The position numbers were made by a program, and so were the translations under genes. This document shows positions 1 through 8,813 of a stretch of DNA of 64,000 nt, piece by piece. Source of the DNA: Rhodococcus sp. 4CII (GTDB lineage: Bacteria > Actinomycetota > Actinomycetes > Mycobacteriales > Mycobacteriaceae); NCBI RefSeq assembly GCF_014256275.1, contig NZ_JACCFE010000002.1:3948001-4012000 (forward strand). Direction: 5' to 3'. How positions within the stretch are numbered: position 1 is the first letter of the stretch; the number at the start of each line of letters is the position of its first letter. The notes beneath the pieces were generated by a model. That model made no database searches, had not been told where the DNA came from, and was given only the letters and a program-made list of their open reading frames with translations.

Positions 1-1278
1 GGCGGCGAACACCGATCCGTTGAGGCCGTACTCCGAGTTGTTGGCGATGTCGATCGCCTCGGCCTCGGTGTCGAACGTGTGCACCGTGAGAACGGGGCCG
101 AAGATCTCTTCCTGCGCGATTTTCGCGGCAGGGTCGACGTCGGTGAAGATCGTGGGCTCGACGTACCAGCCGCGGTCGAGACCGTCGGGGCGTCCGCCGC
201 CCACCAGCAGAGAGGCTCCGGATCCCTTCGCGTCGTCGATGTAGCCCTCGACCCGGGACCGCTGATTGGCGCTGACCATCGGGCCGATCTCCGTGGCGGG
301 GTCGAACGGGTCACCGACGGGCATCGACTGGATCAGGTCCACCAGCCGGTCGTGGAGTTCGTCGCGCCGCGAGCGCGCCACCACGATCCGGGTCTTGTTG
401 CTGCACACCTGGCCGCTGTTGCGGAGCGAGACCGCGCGGATGGCGGCGACCGCGGCGTCGAGGTCCGCATCGTCGAGCAGGACCGCGGCGGACTTGCCGC
501 CGAGCTCGAGGGTCACGCGGCGCAGGTCCTGGCCGCAGAGTGAGGCGATCCGCCGGCCCGCGGCCGTCGATCCGGTGAAGGAGACCTTGTCGATGCCGCG
601 GTGCCGCACGAGGTATTCGCTGGCCTCGCGCTGCGCGGGGACGATGTTCACGACGCCGGCGGGGAGGCCGATCTCGTCGAGCATGTCGGCGAGCAGGTAC
701 GCGTCGAGCGGGGTCTCGGGGGAGGGCTTGATGACCATGGTGCAACCCGCCAGCAGTGCCGGGGCGAGCTTGATCATGGTGATGAGCAGCGGGGCGTTCC
801 ACGGCACGATGCCGGCGACGACCCCGACCGGCTCCCGGGTCACCAGCGCGCTGCCGGTGGCGGACGACCGCGTGTCGGTCCACGGGTAGGCGGGGGCGAG
901 GTCCAGGAAGGAGTCCAGGAGCAGGCGCGGTCCGATGGACTGCATCTTCGTGGACAGGGTGATCGGGCATCCCATCTCGGCGCTGACGAGCCTGGCGGCG
1001 TCGGCCTCGCGCGCGGCGAGTTCCGCGCTGAGCTTCCGGAGGACCGCGATCCGCTCTTCGAGTGCCATCCGCGGCCAGGGCCCCTTATCGAACGCCTCGC
1101 GTGCCGCGTTCACCGCCGCGTCGATGTCTTCTTCGACGCCTTCCGGGACGCGCGCGACGAGCTCTTCGGTGGCCGGCGAGATCACGTCGAAGGTGCGCTC
1201 CGATGCCGGCTGCGCCCACCGTCCGCCGATGAACAGCTTGTCGTACTGTCCCTGCCAAATTTCTGTCTGCACACTCAC
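1..1278 (-). CDS. Aldehyde dehydrogenase (C-terminus beyond window)
   Basis: NAD(P)-dependent aldehyde dehydrogenase oxidising an unidentified aldehyde to its acid. The 426 codons present contain the general-base glutamate in LELGGKS, the nucleophile cysteine in NSGQVCSNKT and the EEIFGP motif; about 60 C-terminal residues lie outside the window. The GTG start is preceded by AGGAG at a normal distance, and the alternative upstream extensions lack family similarity. It is divergent from the CoA-transferase at 1542, and the shared spacer carries two AT-rich elements also found at other promoters up to 27 kb. The substrate cannot be read from sequence; the position suggests a role in the same pathway as the CoA-transferase and lyase genes. 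Confidence 0.9.
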   Translation of the reverse strand, partial: MSVQTEIWQGQYDKLFIGGRWAQPASERTFDVISPATEELVARVPEGVEEDIDAAVNAAREAFDKGPWPRMALEERIAVLRKLSAELAAREADAARLVSAEMGCPITLSTKMQSIGPRLLLDSFLDLAPAYPWTDTRSSATGSALVTREPVGVVAGIVPWNAPLLITMIKLAPALLAGCTMVIKPSPETPLDAYLLADMLDEIGLPAGVVNIVPAQREASEYLVRHRGIDKVSFTGSTAAGRRIASLCGQDLRRVTLELGGKSAAVLLDDADLDAAVAAIRAVSLRNSGQVCSNKTRIVVARSRRDELHDRLVDLIQSMPVGDPFDPATEIGPMVSANQRSRVEGYIDDAKGSGASLLVGGGRPDGLDRGWYVEPTIFTDVDPAAKIAQEEIFGPVLTVHTFDTEAEAIDIANNSEYGLNGSVFAA

Positions 1279-1400
1279 GGTGCTGCTCCTTCTTTGGTCG
1301 ATAAGGGGTGGAAATGGTCCGGATCGCAGGCGGGACCGAAGTGTCCGGCTTGGTGGGCGGAGCCTTCTGCTCGATATGTGAGCTGCACCATGCAAAGTAT

Positions 1401-1412
1401 ATAATGTTGCAT
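1401..1412 (+). promoter_or_regulatory. AT-rich element 1 (ATAATGTTGCAT)
   Basis: Match to ATAATGTNNNAT in the spacer between divergent aldehyde dehydrogenase and CoA-transferase genes; flanked by TGCAA/TTGCA arms. It contains a TATAAT-like -10, so it may be promoter, operator or both. Confidence 0.45.
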
Positions 1413-1509
1413 AGCTCCATGGAAGTGCCTTGCCGTGATCCACCCGACTGGGAGTCGCCTCGATGGGGTACCCCGATCCGGCGGGGCTTGACCCCACTGT
1501 AAACGATAT

Positions 1510-1521
1510 ATAATATTTTGC
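1510..1521 (+). promoter_or_regulatory. AT-rich element 2, probable -10 of CoA-transferase 1
   Basis: ATAATATTTTGC inside an AT-rich patch ending about 20 bases before the CoA-transferase start. It is a weaker match to the shared element and most simply the -10 region of this promoter. Confidence 0.4.
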
Positions 1522-1541
1522 TGAGACGAAGGCGAGGCAAC

Positions 1542-2717
1542 ATGCAGCACAAGCCGCTCGACGGTATTCGGATCCTCGAGATCGGGGGATACATCGCGCT
1601 CCCGTTCGGGACGTCGATGCTGTGCGCCCTCGGCGCCGAAGTGGTCAAGGTCGAGCGCCCGGTGGTCGGAGAAGATTTCCGGCGCCATCAGAACGACGCC
1701 AGCCCCTACTTCCGGCAGTACAACACCGGCAAGCGCAGTCTGTCGGTCGACCTGAAGTCGGAGGAGGGCGTCGCGCTGGTCAAGGCGCTGGTGCCGCATT
1801 TCGATGTGGTGCTCGAGAACCTGCGCCCGGGCAAGGTGGCGGCCATGGGGCTCGGCCCCGAGGACTGCCGCGCGCTGCGCCCCGACATCGTGTACGGGTC
1901 CGTCACCGGATTCGGCGCCGGCGGTCCGCTGGCCAACCGTCCCGCCTACGACACGATCGGCCACGCCTTCGGCGGCCTGTACTCGCTGTTCAGCGACGGC
2001 GACCACCCGCAGCTGGCCGGTGGCCTGAGCGCGGACCTCGTCACCGGACTGAGCACCGCAGCCGGCGTCCTTGCCGCCCTCGTCGGGCGGCTGAAGACCG
2101 GGCAGCCGCAGCGGATGGAAACGTCGATCATGGAGGCCGTCAGCGCACTGACCATCGACGGCATCACGCAGTCCTTCGAACTCGGCAGGAACCCGGCCCG
2201 CACGAGCCGGCATCCGCAGGCGCAGAACTTCTGCGTCCCCACGTCGACCGGCGAGTACCTGGCCGTCCACCTGTCGTCCTCGCAGAAGTTCTGGCAGTCG
2301 CTGTGCCGAGCGATGGACCGCATGGACCTGGCCGAGGATCCCCGGTTCGCCGAATACCGCCCGCGGGAGTCGAACTACTTCGAGCTGGTGCCGATCGTCG
2401 AGGCGGAGTTCGCCACGAAGTCGAAGGACCACTGGGAGAAGGTCCTCACCGAGGCCGACGTGCCGTTCGCGCCGGTGCTGTCGATGACCGGCTACCTCGA
2501 GCACGAGCAGGTCGAGCACCTGGACCTGGTCGAGTGGCAACCCGACGGCCTGGCCCTGATCCGGCCGCCGTGGACGTTCGACGGCGAGCGCCCGGACCGC
2601 GGTGACCGTGCGCCCAAGGTCGGCGCCGACACCCGTTCGGTGGCGGGCGAGGTGCTTTCCGCCGAGAAGGTCGACGAGCTGCTGGCGTCCGGCGTCCTCT
2701 ACGCCGACGAATCCTGA
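1542..2717 (+). CDS. CaiB/BaiF (class III) CoA-transferase 1
   Basis: Class III CoA-transferase of 391 residues, the usual length, which moves CoA from an acyl-CoA to a free carboxylate through an aspartyl-CoA intermediate. It shows the family N-terminus (LDGIRILEIGGYIALPF), the RSLSVDLKS and LVYGSVTGFG-like segments and the GGLYSL stretch. The ATG at 1542 is chosen because the similarity to its paralogue at 11488 begins exactly there; the first eight codons of the longer frame are not shared. It is followed after 52 bases by a CitE-like lyase, an arrangement also seen in pathways where an acid is activated to a CoA thioester and then cleaved. The acid is unknown. Confidence 0.9.
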   Translation: MQHKPLDGIRILEIGGYIALPFGTSMLCALGAEVVKVERPVVGEDFRRHQNDASPYFRQYNTGKRSLSVDLKSEEGVALVKALVPHFDVVLENLRPGKVAAMGLGPEDCRALRPDIVYGSVTGFGAGGPLANRPAYDTIGHAFGGLYSLFSDGDHPQLAGGLSADLVTGLSTAAGVLAALVGRLKTGQPQRMETSIMEAVSALTIDGITQSFELGRNPARTSRHPQAQNFCVPTSTGEYLAVHLSSSQKFWQSLCRAMDRMDLAEDPRFAEYRPRESNYFELVPIVEAEFATKSKDHWEKVLTEADVPFAPVLSMTGYLEHEQVEHLDLVEWQPDGLALIRPPWTFDGERPDRGDRAPKVGADTRSVAGEVLSAEKVDELLASGVLYADES

Positions 2718-2769
2718 CCCGCTACTTCGCACACCCACTACTTCCCGTACTCACTACTGAGGAGAGTTC

Positions 2770-3663
2770 ATGAATCCGTACCGTTCCATGCTGTTCGTGC
2801 CCGGTCACAAGCCTTCCTGGGCCGACAAGGGGCTGGCCTCCGGCGCCGACGCCCTGATCCTCGACCTGGAGGACTCGGTTCCCGTCGCAGACAAGGACGA
2901 GGCGCGTGGCGTCACCGCCGCCACCATCGACCGTCTGCACGCCGAGGGTGTTCGCGCCGACGTGTGGGTGCGGCCCAATGCATTCGTGACTGGGATCCAG
3001 GGCAGTGACCTCGAGGCGGTGATCCGGCCGGGGCTGACCGGTCTGTTCCTGCCCAAGGTCTTCGACGCCGAGGAACTTGTGCGGATCGACGCCGTGGTGT
3101 CGCACATCGAGGCCCGGGAGGGGCTCGAGGCGGGCAGCGTGGGACTCATCGTGAGCTACGAGACCGCGGTCTCGATGGCGCATTGCGAGGAGATCGCCGC
3201 CGCCACCCCGCGCATCTCCAGCCTGCTGGGCGCCACCGGCCCGAGCGCGGACGTGGGACGCGAACTCGGCTTCGAATTCACCCCGGCCGGCCTGGAGACC
3301 CTGTACCTGCGGAGTCGACTCGTCCTGGCCGCCCGCGCGGCAGGCCTGCACCACCCCGTCGCCGGCGTGTGGCAAGACATCAAGGACCTCGACGGTGCCC
3401 GTCAGTTCTGCCTGGACAACAAGCAGCTCGGCTACCGCGGCATGGTGTGCATCCACCCGTCGCACATCGCCATCGCCAACGACGTGTTCACGCCGTCCCC
3501 CGAGCAGGTCGACTTCTACCGCCGCATGATCGAGGCGTTCAAGGTGGCCGAGGCCGCAGGCAGCGCGGCCGTCGACTTCGAGGGCCAGCACATCGACATC
3601 GCCCACGTGAAGACCGCCGAGGGAATCATCGCGCAGGCCGAAGCTGTCATGGCCCACGCCTGA
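2770..3663 (+). CDS. HpcH/HpaI aldolase / CitE-like lyase
   Basis: Member of the citrate lyase beta-subunit-like family (297 residues), TIM-barrel enzymes that cleave or form 3-hydroxyacyl-CoA thioesters such as malyl- or citramalyl-CoA with Mg2+. Family features are the YRSMLFVPGHKP start, the DLEDSVP metal-site segment near residue 35, an RPN motif and GYRGMVCIHPSHI near the C-terminus. AGGAGAG precedes the ATG. It follows the CoA-transferase on the same strand and probably uses its product; the specific thioester is not predictable here. A standalone CitE-like protein is not a citrate lyase subunit in the usual sense, since no citD or citF is present. Confidence 0.85.
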   Translation: MNPYRSMLFVPGHKPSWADKGLASGADALILDLEDSVPVADKDEARGVTAATIDRLHAEGVRADVWVRPNAFVTGIQGSDLEAVIRPGLTGLFLPKVFDAEELVRIDAVVSHIEAREGLEAGSVGLIVSYETAVSMAHCEEIAAATPRISSLLGATGPSADVGRELGFEFTPAGLETLYLRSRLVLAARAAGLHHPVAGVWQDIKDLDGARQFCLDNKQLGYRGMVCIHPSHIAIANDVFTPSPEQVDFYRRMIEAFKVAEAAGSAAVDFEGQHIDIAHVKTAEGIIAQAEAVMAHA

Positions 3664-3682
3664 CCCGTCCCGCACCGATCGC

Positions 3683-3720
3683 GGCGAAGCCTCGCATCCG
3701 GAATGATACGAGGCTTCGCC
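3683..3720. terminator. Bidirectional terminator
   Basis: Perfect 12-bp inverted repeat (GGCGAAGCCTCG at 3683-3694 and its complement at 3709-3720, 14-base loop) exactly between two convergent genes. Confidence 0.75.
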
Positions 3721-3735
3721 CGGGGAAATTTCCAC

Positions 3736-4572
3736 CTACTTGAGCGTCTGTCCGGCGTCGACCTTGAGTTCGAGGCCGGTCACGTAGCGCGCCTCGTCCG
3801 ACGCGAGGAACGCGACCGCGTTGGCGATGTCCTCGGGCTCCACCCACGGCACGTCCATGACGGGAATGGTGGCGAACCGGTCGGCCACGCTGTCGGGGGT
3901 GCGCTCCGCCTCGGGGATGTCGGGCGCGAACAACGCGTACGTCGGCGCGTTGTGGATCAGCTTCGTGTTGACCGACGTCGGCGCGACGCAGTTGACCCGG
4001 ATCCCGAACGGGGCCAACTCCAGCGCCTGCGACTTCATCAGTCCGACGACGCCGTGCTTGGCAGCGACATACGGCGACAGGTTCTGCATCCCCTTGATGG
4101 CCATGGTCGAACTGGTGAAGATCAGCGACCCGCCGCTTCCCTGGTGCTTGAGGATCGGGATCGCGGCCTTGGCGGTGTGCCACACGCCCTTGAGAACGAC
4201 GTCCTGCGTGACCTGCCATTCGAGGTCGGAGACCTCCTCACTGAGCCCGTACGACCAGATCCCCGCATTGGCGACGACGATGTCCAGCCGGCCCAGTTGC
4301 CGCACGCCTTCGTCGAGCGCATGCTTCAGGGCGTCGTAGTCGCGCACATCGACCTGGGCGGTGACGACGTTGCGGCCCAGCGCCTTCACCCCCCGCTCGG
4401 TCTCTTCCAGGTCGGCCGGTGTCGCCGCCGGGGCCACGTTGGTCTCGACGGGTGCAGCGACGTCGACCGCGAAGATGTCGGCTCCGTCCTGTGCCAGCCG
4501 AAGCGCTTCGGCCCGCCCCTGACCACGCGCCGCCCCCGTGACGAATGCGACCTTTCCCTCGAGTCTCGGCAT
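3736..4572 (-). CDS. Mycofactocin-coupled SDR oxidoreductase
   Basis: Short-chain dehydrogenase of 278 residues. It has the TGAARGQGRAEALRLAQDGA nucleotide-binding segment, NAG at the end of strand 4, catalytic Ser (TSST), YVAAK and a VAPTSVNT segment. The GQGR motif and the insertion after strand 2 (ADIFAVDVAAPVETN onward) are typical of the mycofactocin-coupled subfamily, in which NAD stays bound and is recycled by the peptide-derived redox cofactor mycofactocin. It would oxidise a secondary or primary alcohol of the pathway. No mycofactocin biosynthesis gene is in the window. It precedes the frameshifted aldehyde dehydrogenase gene in reverse order, so the two probably form a unit transcribed leftward from near 6.15 kb. 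Confidence 0.85.
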   Translation of the reverse strand: MPRLEGKVAFVTGAARGQGRAEALRLAQDGADIFAVDVAAPVETNVAPAATPADLEETERGVKALGRNVVTAQVDVRDYDALKHALDEGVRQLGRLDIVVANAGIWSYGLSEEVSDLEWQVTQDVVLKGVWHTAKAAIPILKHQGSGGSLIFTSSTMAIKGMQNLSPYVAAKHGVVGLMKSQALELAPFGIRVNCVAPTSVNTKLIHNAPTYALFAPDIPEAERTPDSVADRFATIPVMDVPWVEPEDIANAVAFLASDEARYVTGLELKVDAGQTLK

Positions 4573-4612
4573 CTGCTGTCCCTTCTCGTGTCCTGAATGG
4601 GTTGTCGGTTGT

Positions 4613-6153
4613 TCAGTGCTTCGGCGGTGTCCCGAGGACCAGGCCGTAGGCGCGGCGGCTCAGGTCGCCGGACATGTCGACCGTGATGGATTTGTCCTGG
4701 GTGAACTCCGTGAGTGCGTCCGGGCCGAGCTCGCGGCCGATCCCGCTCTGCTTGTAGCCGCCGAAGGGAAGGTGCTGAGACATGTTGTGCCAGTCGTTGA
4801 TCCACACCGAGCCGGTCTCGAGTCGGTCTGCGACGTCCAGTGCACGCTGGTTGTCCCGGCTCCAGACGCCCGCGGCCAGGCCGTATTCGGTGTCGTTCGC
4901 GATCTTGACGGCCTCATCCACCGAGTCGTAGGCGATGATCGACAACACCGGTCCGAAGATCTCTTCGCGCGCGATACGCATGTCGTTGGTGACGCCGGTG
5001 AACACCGTCGGCTCGACCCAGAAGCCCCGGGCGAACTCGGGACCCGCAGAGGTTCCGCCGCCGTGGACGAGCCGGGCTCCTTCGGTCTTGCCGCTCTCGA
5101 TGTAGCCGAGGATGCGCTCGCGCTGCGCCGCGCTCATCACCGCGCCGACGTCGGTCGACGGATCGAGGGGGTCACCGATTTTCAGTGTTTCCAACCGCGC
5201 GACGAGACGGTCGACGAACTCGTCGTGAATCGAGGTCGGAAGGAGCAGTCGGGTGCCGGACTCGCAGGCCTGACCGGCGTGCAGGACGAACCCGTAGATC
5301 GTGCCGTCGACGGCGAGGTCGATGTCGGCGTCGTCGAGGACGATGTTCGGTCCCTTGCCGCCCAGTTCCAGCAGCACGCGCTTGATCGTGTCGGACGCGT
5401 TGGCCATCACCCGGCGGCCGGTGGCGGTCCTCCGGTGAAGGACACGAGCCGCACATCGGGATGCTTGACGAGGTGCTCACCGACGGTCGGACCGTCGCCG
5501 ATCACGACGTTGAGCACCCCGTCGGGGAGGCCCGCGTCGCGCAGTATCGCCGCCAGTTCGAGGGCGAAACTCGGAGTCTTCTCGTCCACCTTCAGGACGA
5601 CGCTGTTGCCGGCTGCCAACGCGGGGACCGACTTCCACACCGCGATGGCCGCCGGGAAGTTCCACGGACAGATTCCGGCGCAGACTCCGACTGGTTCCTT
5701 CTTGACGAGCCCACTGTGCAGAACCTGGCCGGTAATCGGTGACGGCCGTACCCATTCGAACGAGCGTGTCAGCTCGGCGTAGTACTGCAGGTGCATCTGT
5801 GGAAATCCCACGGCGATCGCGAGTGCAGATCGGATGGGCATGCCGGTCTCGCGTGAGCTGATCGTCGCGATCCCCTCTATCCGGGTGGCGAGAGCGATTG
5901 CGGCCCTGTCCAGTACGGAGGCTCGCTCGACAGGTGGTGTCCGGCGCCAGGAACCCTCCTCGTACGCGCGTCGCGCGGCGGCGACCGCGGTATCGACGTG
6001 GGTTATCGTCGCCTTCGCCGCGGTCGCCGTGATGTCCTCGGTGGCCGGGTTCACGATCTCGTAGCGATCCGCAGTGTCGACCCATCCGCCGTCGATGAAC
6101 ATCCGATAGTGCGGAATCCCGTTCTTCGTCACCGTGGGGCCTTCGTCCCGCAT
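4613..6153 (-). pseudogene. Aldehyde dehydrogenase interrupted by a frameshift
   Basis: Two overlapping reading frames together make one complete aldehyde dehydrogenase of about 513 residues. The upstream part runs from MRDEGPTVTKNG to VRLVSFTGG and then goes out of frame; the downstream part resumes with RRVMANAS and carries LELGGKGPN and the nucleophile in HAGQACESG. At 5426-5433 the plus strand reads GGTCCTCC; one extra base there would restore an SFTGGTATG junction. It is therefore a one-base deletion or a sequencing error. The ATG at 6153 has ACGGAG upstream. It would oxidise the aldehyde made by the neighbouring dehydrogenase if functional. Confidence 0.85.
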
Positions 6154-6301
6154 GCGCACACTCCGTTCTCGACGCCCGATCTGGTGGGTCCGAGAGTTGC
6201 CCGGAGACGACACCGACGGAAGTAGCTTTCTCGGCCACCGAGAAGAAAAGAGTGAGGACGGTCTCAATGCGCCGTCGCTGCGATCCAGTTCACAAAAATG
6301 G

Positions 6302-6313
6302 ATAATGTGTGAT
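6302..6313 (+). promoter_or_regulatory. AT-rich element 3 (ATAATGTGTGAT)
   Basis: Lies about 150 bases upstream of the aldehyde dehydrogenase/SDR pair. Its surroundings form an imperfect palindrome, GATAATGT followed by ACATAATC. Confidence 0.45.
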
Positions 6314-6436
6314 ACATAATCACCGCGCGACCCTTCCGGACGAACGACTACGCCGGACAGCCGGTCTCGCACGCGATGTGCAGCTTGCGGCAAGTGCGGA
6401 AACCACACACGATCAGATTGGAAACTACCGGGCGCA

Positions 6437-6667
6437 ATGAGCACCTCGGGCACGACCATCGCAAAGATCGTCGTCGTCCCCGCACTGGCCTTCGTCATGA
6501 ACGCCTACGGCTGGCGGGCCACCGTCCTGTTGCTATCAGACTGTTGCTATCAGACGGCGTTTCAGCTGATCGGCGCCGTCAGCGCGGTTCTGGCGCTGCT
6601 CGCCGTGGTGATTGCGGATCCGGTGAAGGACCGGAGCCGGAACCGGCAGACCGTCAGCGGCGGTTGA
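6437..6667 (+). pseudogene. MFS transporter remnant
   Basis: About 76 codons that look like two adjacent membrane segments of a major facilitator protein: IAKIVVVPALAFVMNAYGWRAT and, further on, FQLIGAVSAVLALLAVVIADP followed by a basic tail. Between them is a stretch with a perfect 14-base tandem repeat (6527-6540 and 6541-6554) that fits no MFS helix. No upstream portion of a transporter is found. Most likely the decayed 3-prime end of a transporter gene of the same catabolic cluster; a full-length MFS transporter remains at 26766. Confidence 0.6.
6527..6554. repeat. Perfect 14-bp tandem duplication
   Basis: CTGTTGCTATCAGA occurs twice in direct contact inside the MFS remnant; it looks like a local duplication formed during decay of the gene. 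Confidence 0.9.
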
Positions 6668-6673
6668 GCCGAG

Positions 6674-6712
6674 TCCGCCCGAGCTCCTGGGGATCCGGGG
6701 AGCCCGGGCGGA
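6674..6712. terminator. Stem-loop terminator
   Basis: A 14-bp stem with one mismatch (6674-6687 with 6699-6712) directly after the MFS remnant and before the convergent hydrolase stop at 6744. Confidence 0.6.
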
Positions 6713-6743
6713 TCTGATTGACCGGTGTGTCAGTTCTCTTGTG

Positions 6744-7670
6744 TCAGTTCTCGACTGCGCGAGCGGCGAGGTTCTCCCGGAAGAACGGGGTCGCCTCCGC
6801 CACGGCGTGGTCGACGTACTTCGGCACGTCGTAGAAGTCCATGTGGGCGCCGCCCTCGACGACCACCAGCTTCTTCGGGCTGCGGACCCGGCTGTGCAGT
6901 TCGGTGGACATCCACAGCGAACCGGCTTCACTGCCCGCGACGATCAGCAGCGGTGCGGTGAACAGGTCCTCGACCAGGTGGAACGCGTCGAACGTGAAGA
7001 TCCGCGAGATGCTCTTTGTGAACAGCTGCTTGTTCTTCGCGTTGGGGTGCTGCGCCCGCGGGGTGAGGTAGTAGTCGTGCGCCTCGACCAGGTCGCGCGG
7101 AGTGCTCTCGTCCGGCTGTTCCGGAACGTACGGGATGTAGGCGGGGTCGGCGCCCTGCGCCTCGGCGGTCCGCTGCTGCGCGACTGCCTGCAGTGTGGGC
7201 ACCGCGGCCGCATCGGAATCGGTTCCGTACCAACCGCGTCGGAACGAGGCGCCGATGTTCAGGGCGCTGACGGTGGTGACAGCCTTGATCCGGTAGTCGG
7301 TGAGGGCCGCGTTCACGGCGTATCCACCGCCGGCGCAGACACCGAGAACACCGATCCGCTCGGCGTCCACGTAGTCCAGGCTCTGCAGGAAGTCGACGGC
7401 CGCACGCACGTCCTCGACTCGCGCTGCCGGGTCCTCGAGGTGGTGGGGTTCGCCGCCGCTCTCACCCTGGAACGAGGCGTCGTAGGCGAGTGCCACGAAG
7501 CCTTCCTCGGCCAGCTTCGCGGCGTACAGACCCGCGGTCTGCTCCTTCACACCGCCGCCGGGATGCACGGTGACGACCGCCGCGTAGCTGCTCTGCGGAT
7601 TGAAGTTTTCGGGCAGAAACAGGTTGCCGGCCATGGCGATCGGGCCGTTGGGGAAGGTGATGCTATCCAT
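6744..7670 (-). CDS. Alpha/beta hydrolase 1 (dienelactone hydrolase-like)
   Basis: Alpha/beta-hydrolase of 308 residues. The nucleophile elbow is GVCAGG, so cysteine replaces the usual serine, as in dienelactone hydrolases. An oxyanion-loop candidate is VHPGGGVKEQT, and the C-terminal GGAHMDFYD supplies the histidine. It is about the usual length for this family, with no signal peptide, so probably cytosolic. It follows a second hydrolase of equal length at 7707 on the same strand with a 36-base gap, so the two are probably co-transcribed. Possible substrates are lactones, enol-lactones or C-C bonds of diketones; which one is not decidable from sequence. Confidence 0.8.
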   Translation of the reverse strand: MDSITFPNGPIAMAGNLFLPENFNPQSSYAAVVTVHPGGGVKEQTAGLYAAKLAEEGFVALAYDASFQGESGGEPHHLEDPAARVEDVRAAVDFLQSLDYVDAERIGVLGVCAGGGYAVNAALTDYRIKAVTTVSALNIGASFRRGWYGTDSDAAAVPTLQAVAQQRTAEAQGADPAYIPYVPEQPDESTPRDLVEAHDYYLTPRAQHPNAKNKQLFTKSISRIFTFDAFHLVEDLFTAPLLIVAGSEAGSLWMSTELHSRVRSPKKLVVVEGGAHMDFYDVPKYVDHAVAEATPFFRENLAARAVEN

Positions 7671-7706
7671 TGCTGTGTCTCTTTCTGACGGGGTTGTGAT
7701 GTTCGA

Positions 7707-8633
7707 TCAGAGGTTGGTGTCGTAGAACGGGATCAGGGCGTCGAGGGCGATCTTGACGGGCTCGGGCTGGTCGTACAGGTCGTAGTGCGAGAAGCCTTCG
7801 GCCACGACGAGTTGTTTCTTTTCGGAGCGGGCGCGGCGGTAGATCTCGAGGCCGTCGCGGTAGGAGCCGAACGCGCCGGGCTTGTCGCCGACGACGACGC
7901 ACAGCGGCTGAGTGAGAAGCACTTCGGCGTGGGTGAAGGCGTCCCATCCGTATCCCGCCGCTCGCCGTGAGATCAGGCTTCGGGTGGCGCCGTTCGGCTT
8001 CTCGCCGCGGGACGTCTTGTAGTACTCGGTGGCCTCGGCGACGTCGAGGTCCATCCCGGCCGCCGCGTCCACGGTGGGCGGAAGCAGGTTCTCGACGTTC
8101 GGTTCGGCGCCGCGGGCCTCGGCGGTGCGCTGTGCGGCGATCGCGTCCAACGTGGCGATCGGGTCGTAGGCACTGAAGGCTTCGTGCAGCAGGTGGCCGA
8201 AGTTGACGCCGACGACGCTGCCGACGGCCTTGATCCGCCGTTCCGTCTTGGCGGCGCTGATGGAGTATCCCCCGCCGCCGCAGATGCCGAGCACGCCGAT
8301 CCGGTCGGCGTCGACGTACGGGAGTGTGACGAGGTGGTCGACGACGTGGCCGAAGTCGTCGACCCGTTGCGCCGGGTCTTCGATGAAGCGGGGTTCGCCG
8401 CCGCTGGCGCCCTGGTAGCTGGCGTCGAATGCGATGACGACGTACCCGGCGTCGGCGAGGGCGGTGCCGTACACGTTGCCGGACGTCTGTTCCTTGCAGC
8501 TGCCGATCGGGTGTGCACTGATGATGGCCGGGTATTTGTTCGTGTCGTCGAATCCGCGCGGGAAGTAGATGTCCGCCGCGATGTCCCAGTACGGGGTCTT
8601 GACGCTGACGGTCTCGATCCTCTCCGTGGCCAT
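7707..8633 (-). CDS. Alpha/beta hydrolase 2 (dienelactone hydrolase-like)
   Basis: Paralogue of the hydrolase at 6744, also 308 residues, with nucleophile elbow GICGGGG (cysteine), an AHPIGSCKEQTSG loop and GFSHYDLYD containing the likely catalytic histidine. The ATG at 8633 is chosen because it follows an AAGGGAAAT ribosome-binding sequence and begins the shared region; a longer frame to 8720 has no support. First gene of a two-gene leftward unit, divergent from the XRE regulator at 8814, which is the obvious candidate to control it. Confidence 0.8.
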   Translation of the reverse strand: MATERIETVSVKTPYWDIAADIYFPRGFDDTNKYPAIISAHPIGSCKEQTSGNVYGTALADAGYVVIAFDASYQGASGGEPRFIEDPAQRVDDFGHVVDHLVTLPYVDADRIGVLGICGGGGYSISAAKTERRIKAVGSVVGVNFGHLLHEAFSAYDPIATLDAIAAQRTAEARGAEPNVENLLPPTVDAAAGMDLDVAEATEYYKTSRGEKPNGATRSLISRRAAGYGWDAFTHAEVLLTQPLCVVVGDKPGAFGSYRDGLEIYRRARSEKKQLVVAEGFSHYDLYDQPEPVKIALDALIPFYDTNL

Positions 8634-8813
8634 GAACTGATTTCCCTTCGTCGTCCGCCGGAGCCCGACGGTCTGAATCTCAGGGGGTCGTAGACGATGT
8701 CCTCGACCCGCACTCATCACCCTGCTGCGATCCGCGGGGCGCTACCAGAGGCCGGTTATCGGGGGTACCGGCAGCCTCTCCCTCGGGCCGTCGGAGGTCC
8801 CTAGGCTGCTGGT

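Noticed and set aside
1275..2738. Minus-strand frame of 487 codons
   Set aside because: Antisense of CoA-transferase 1, with low-complexity Arg/Gly/Leu composition; a GC-bias artefact.
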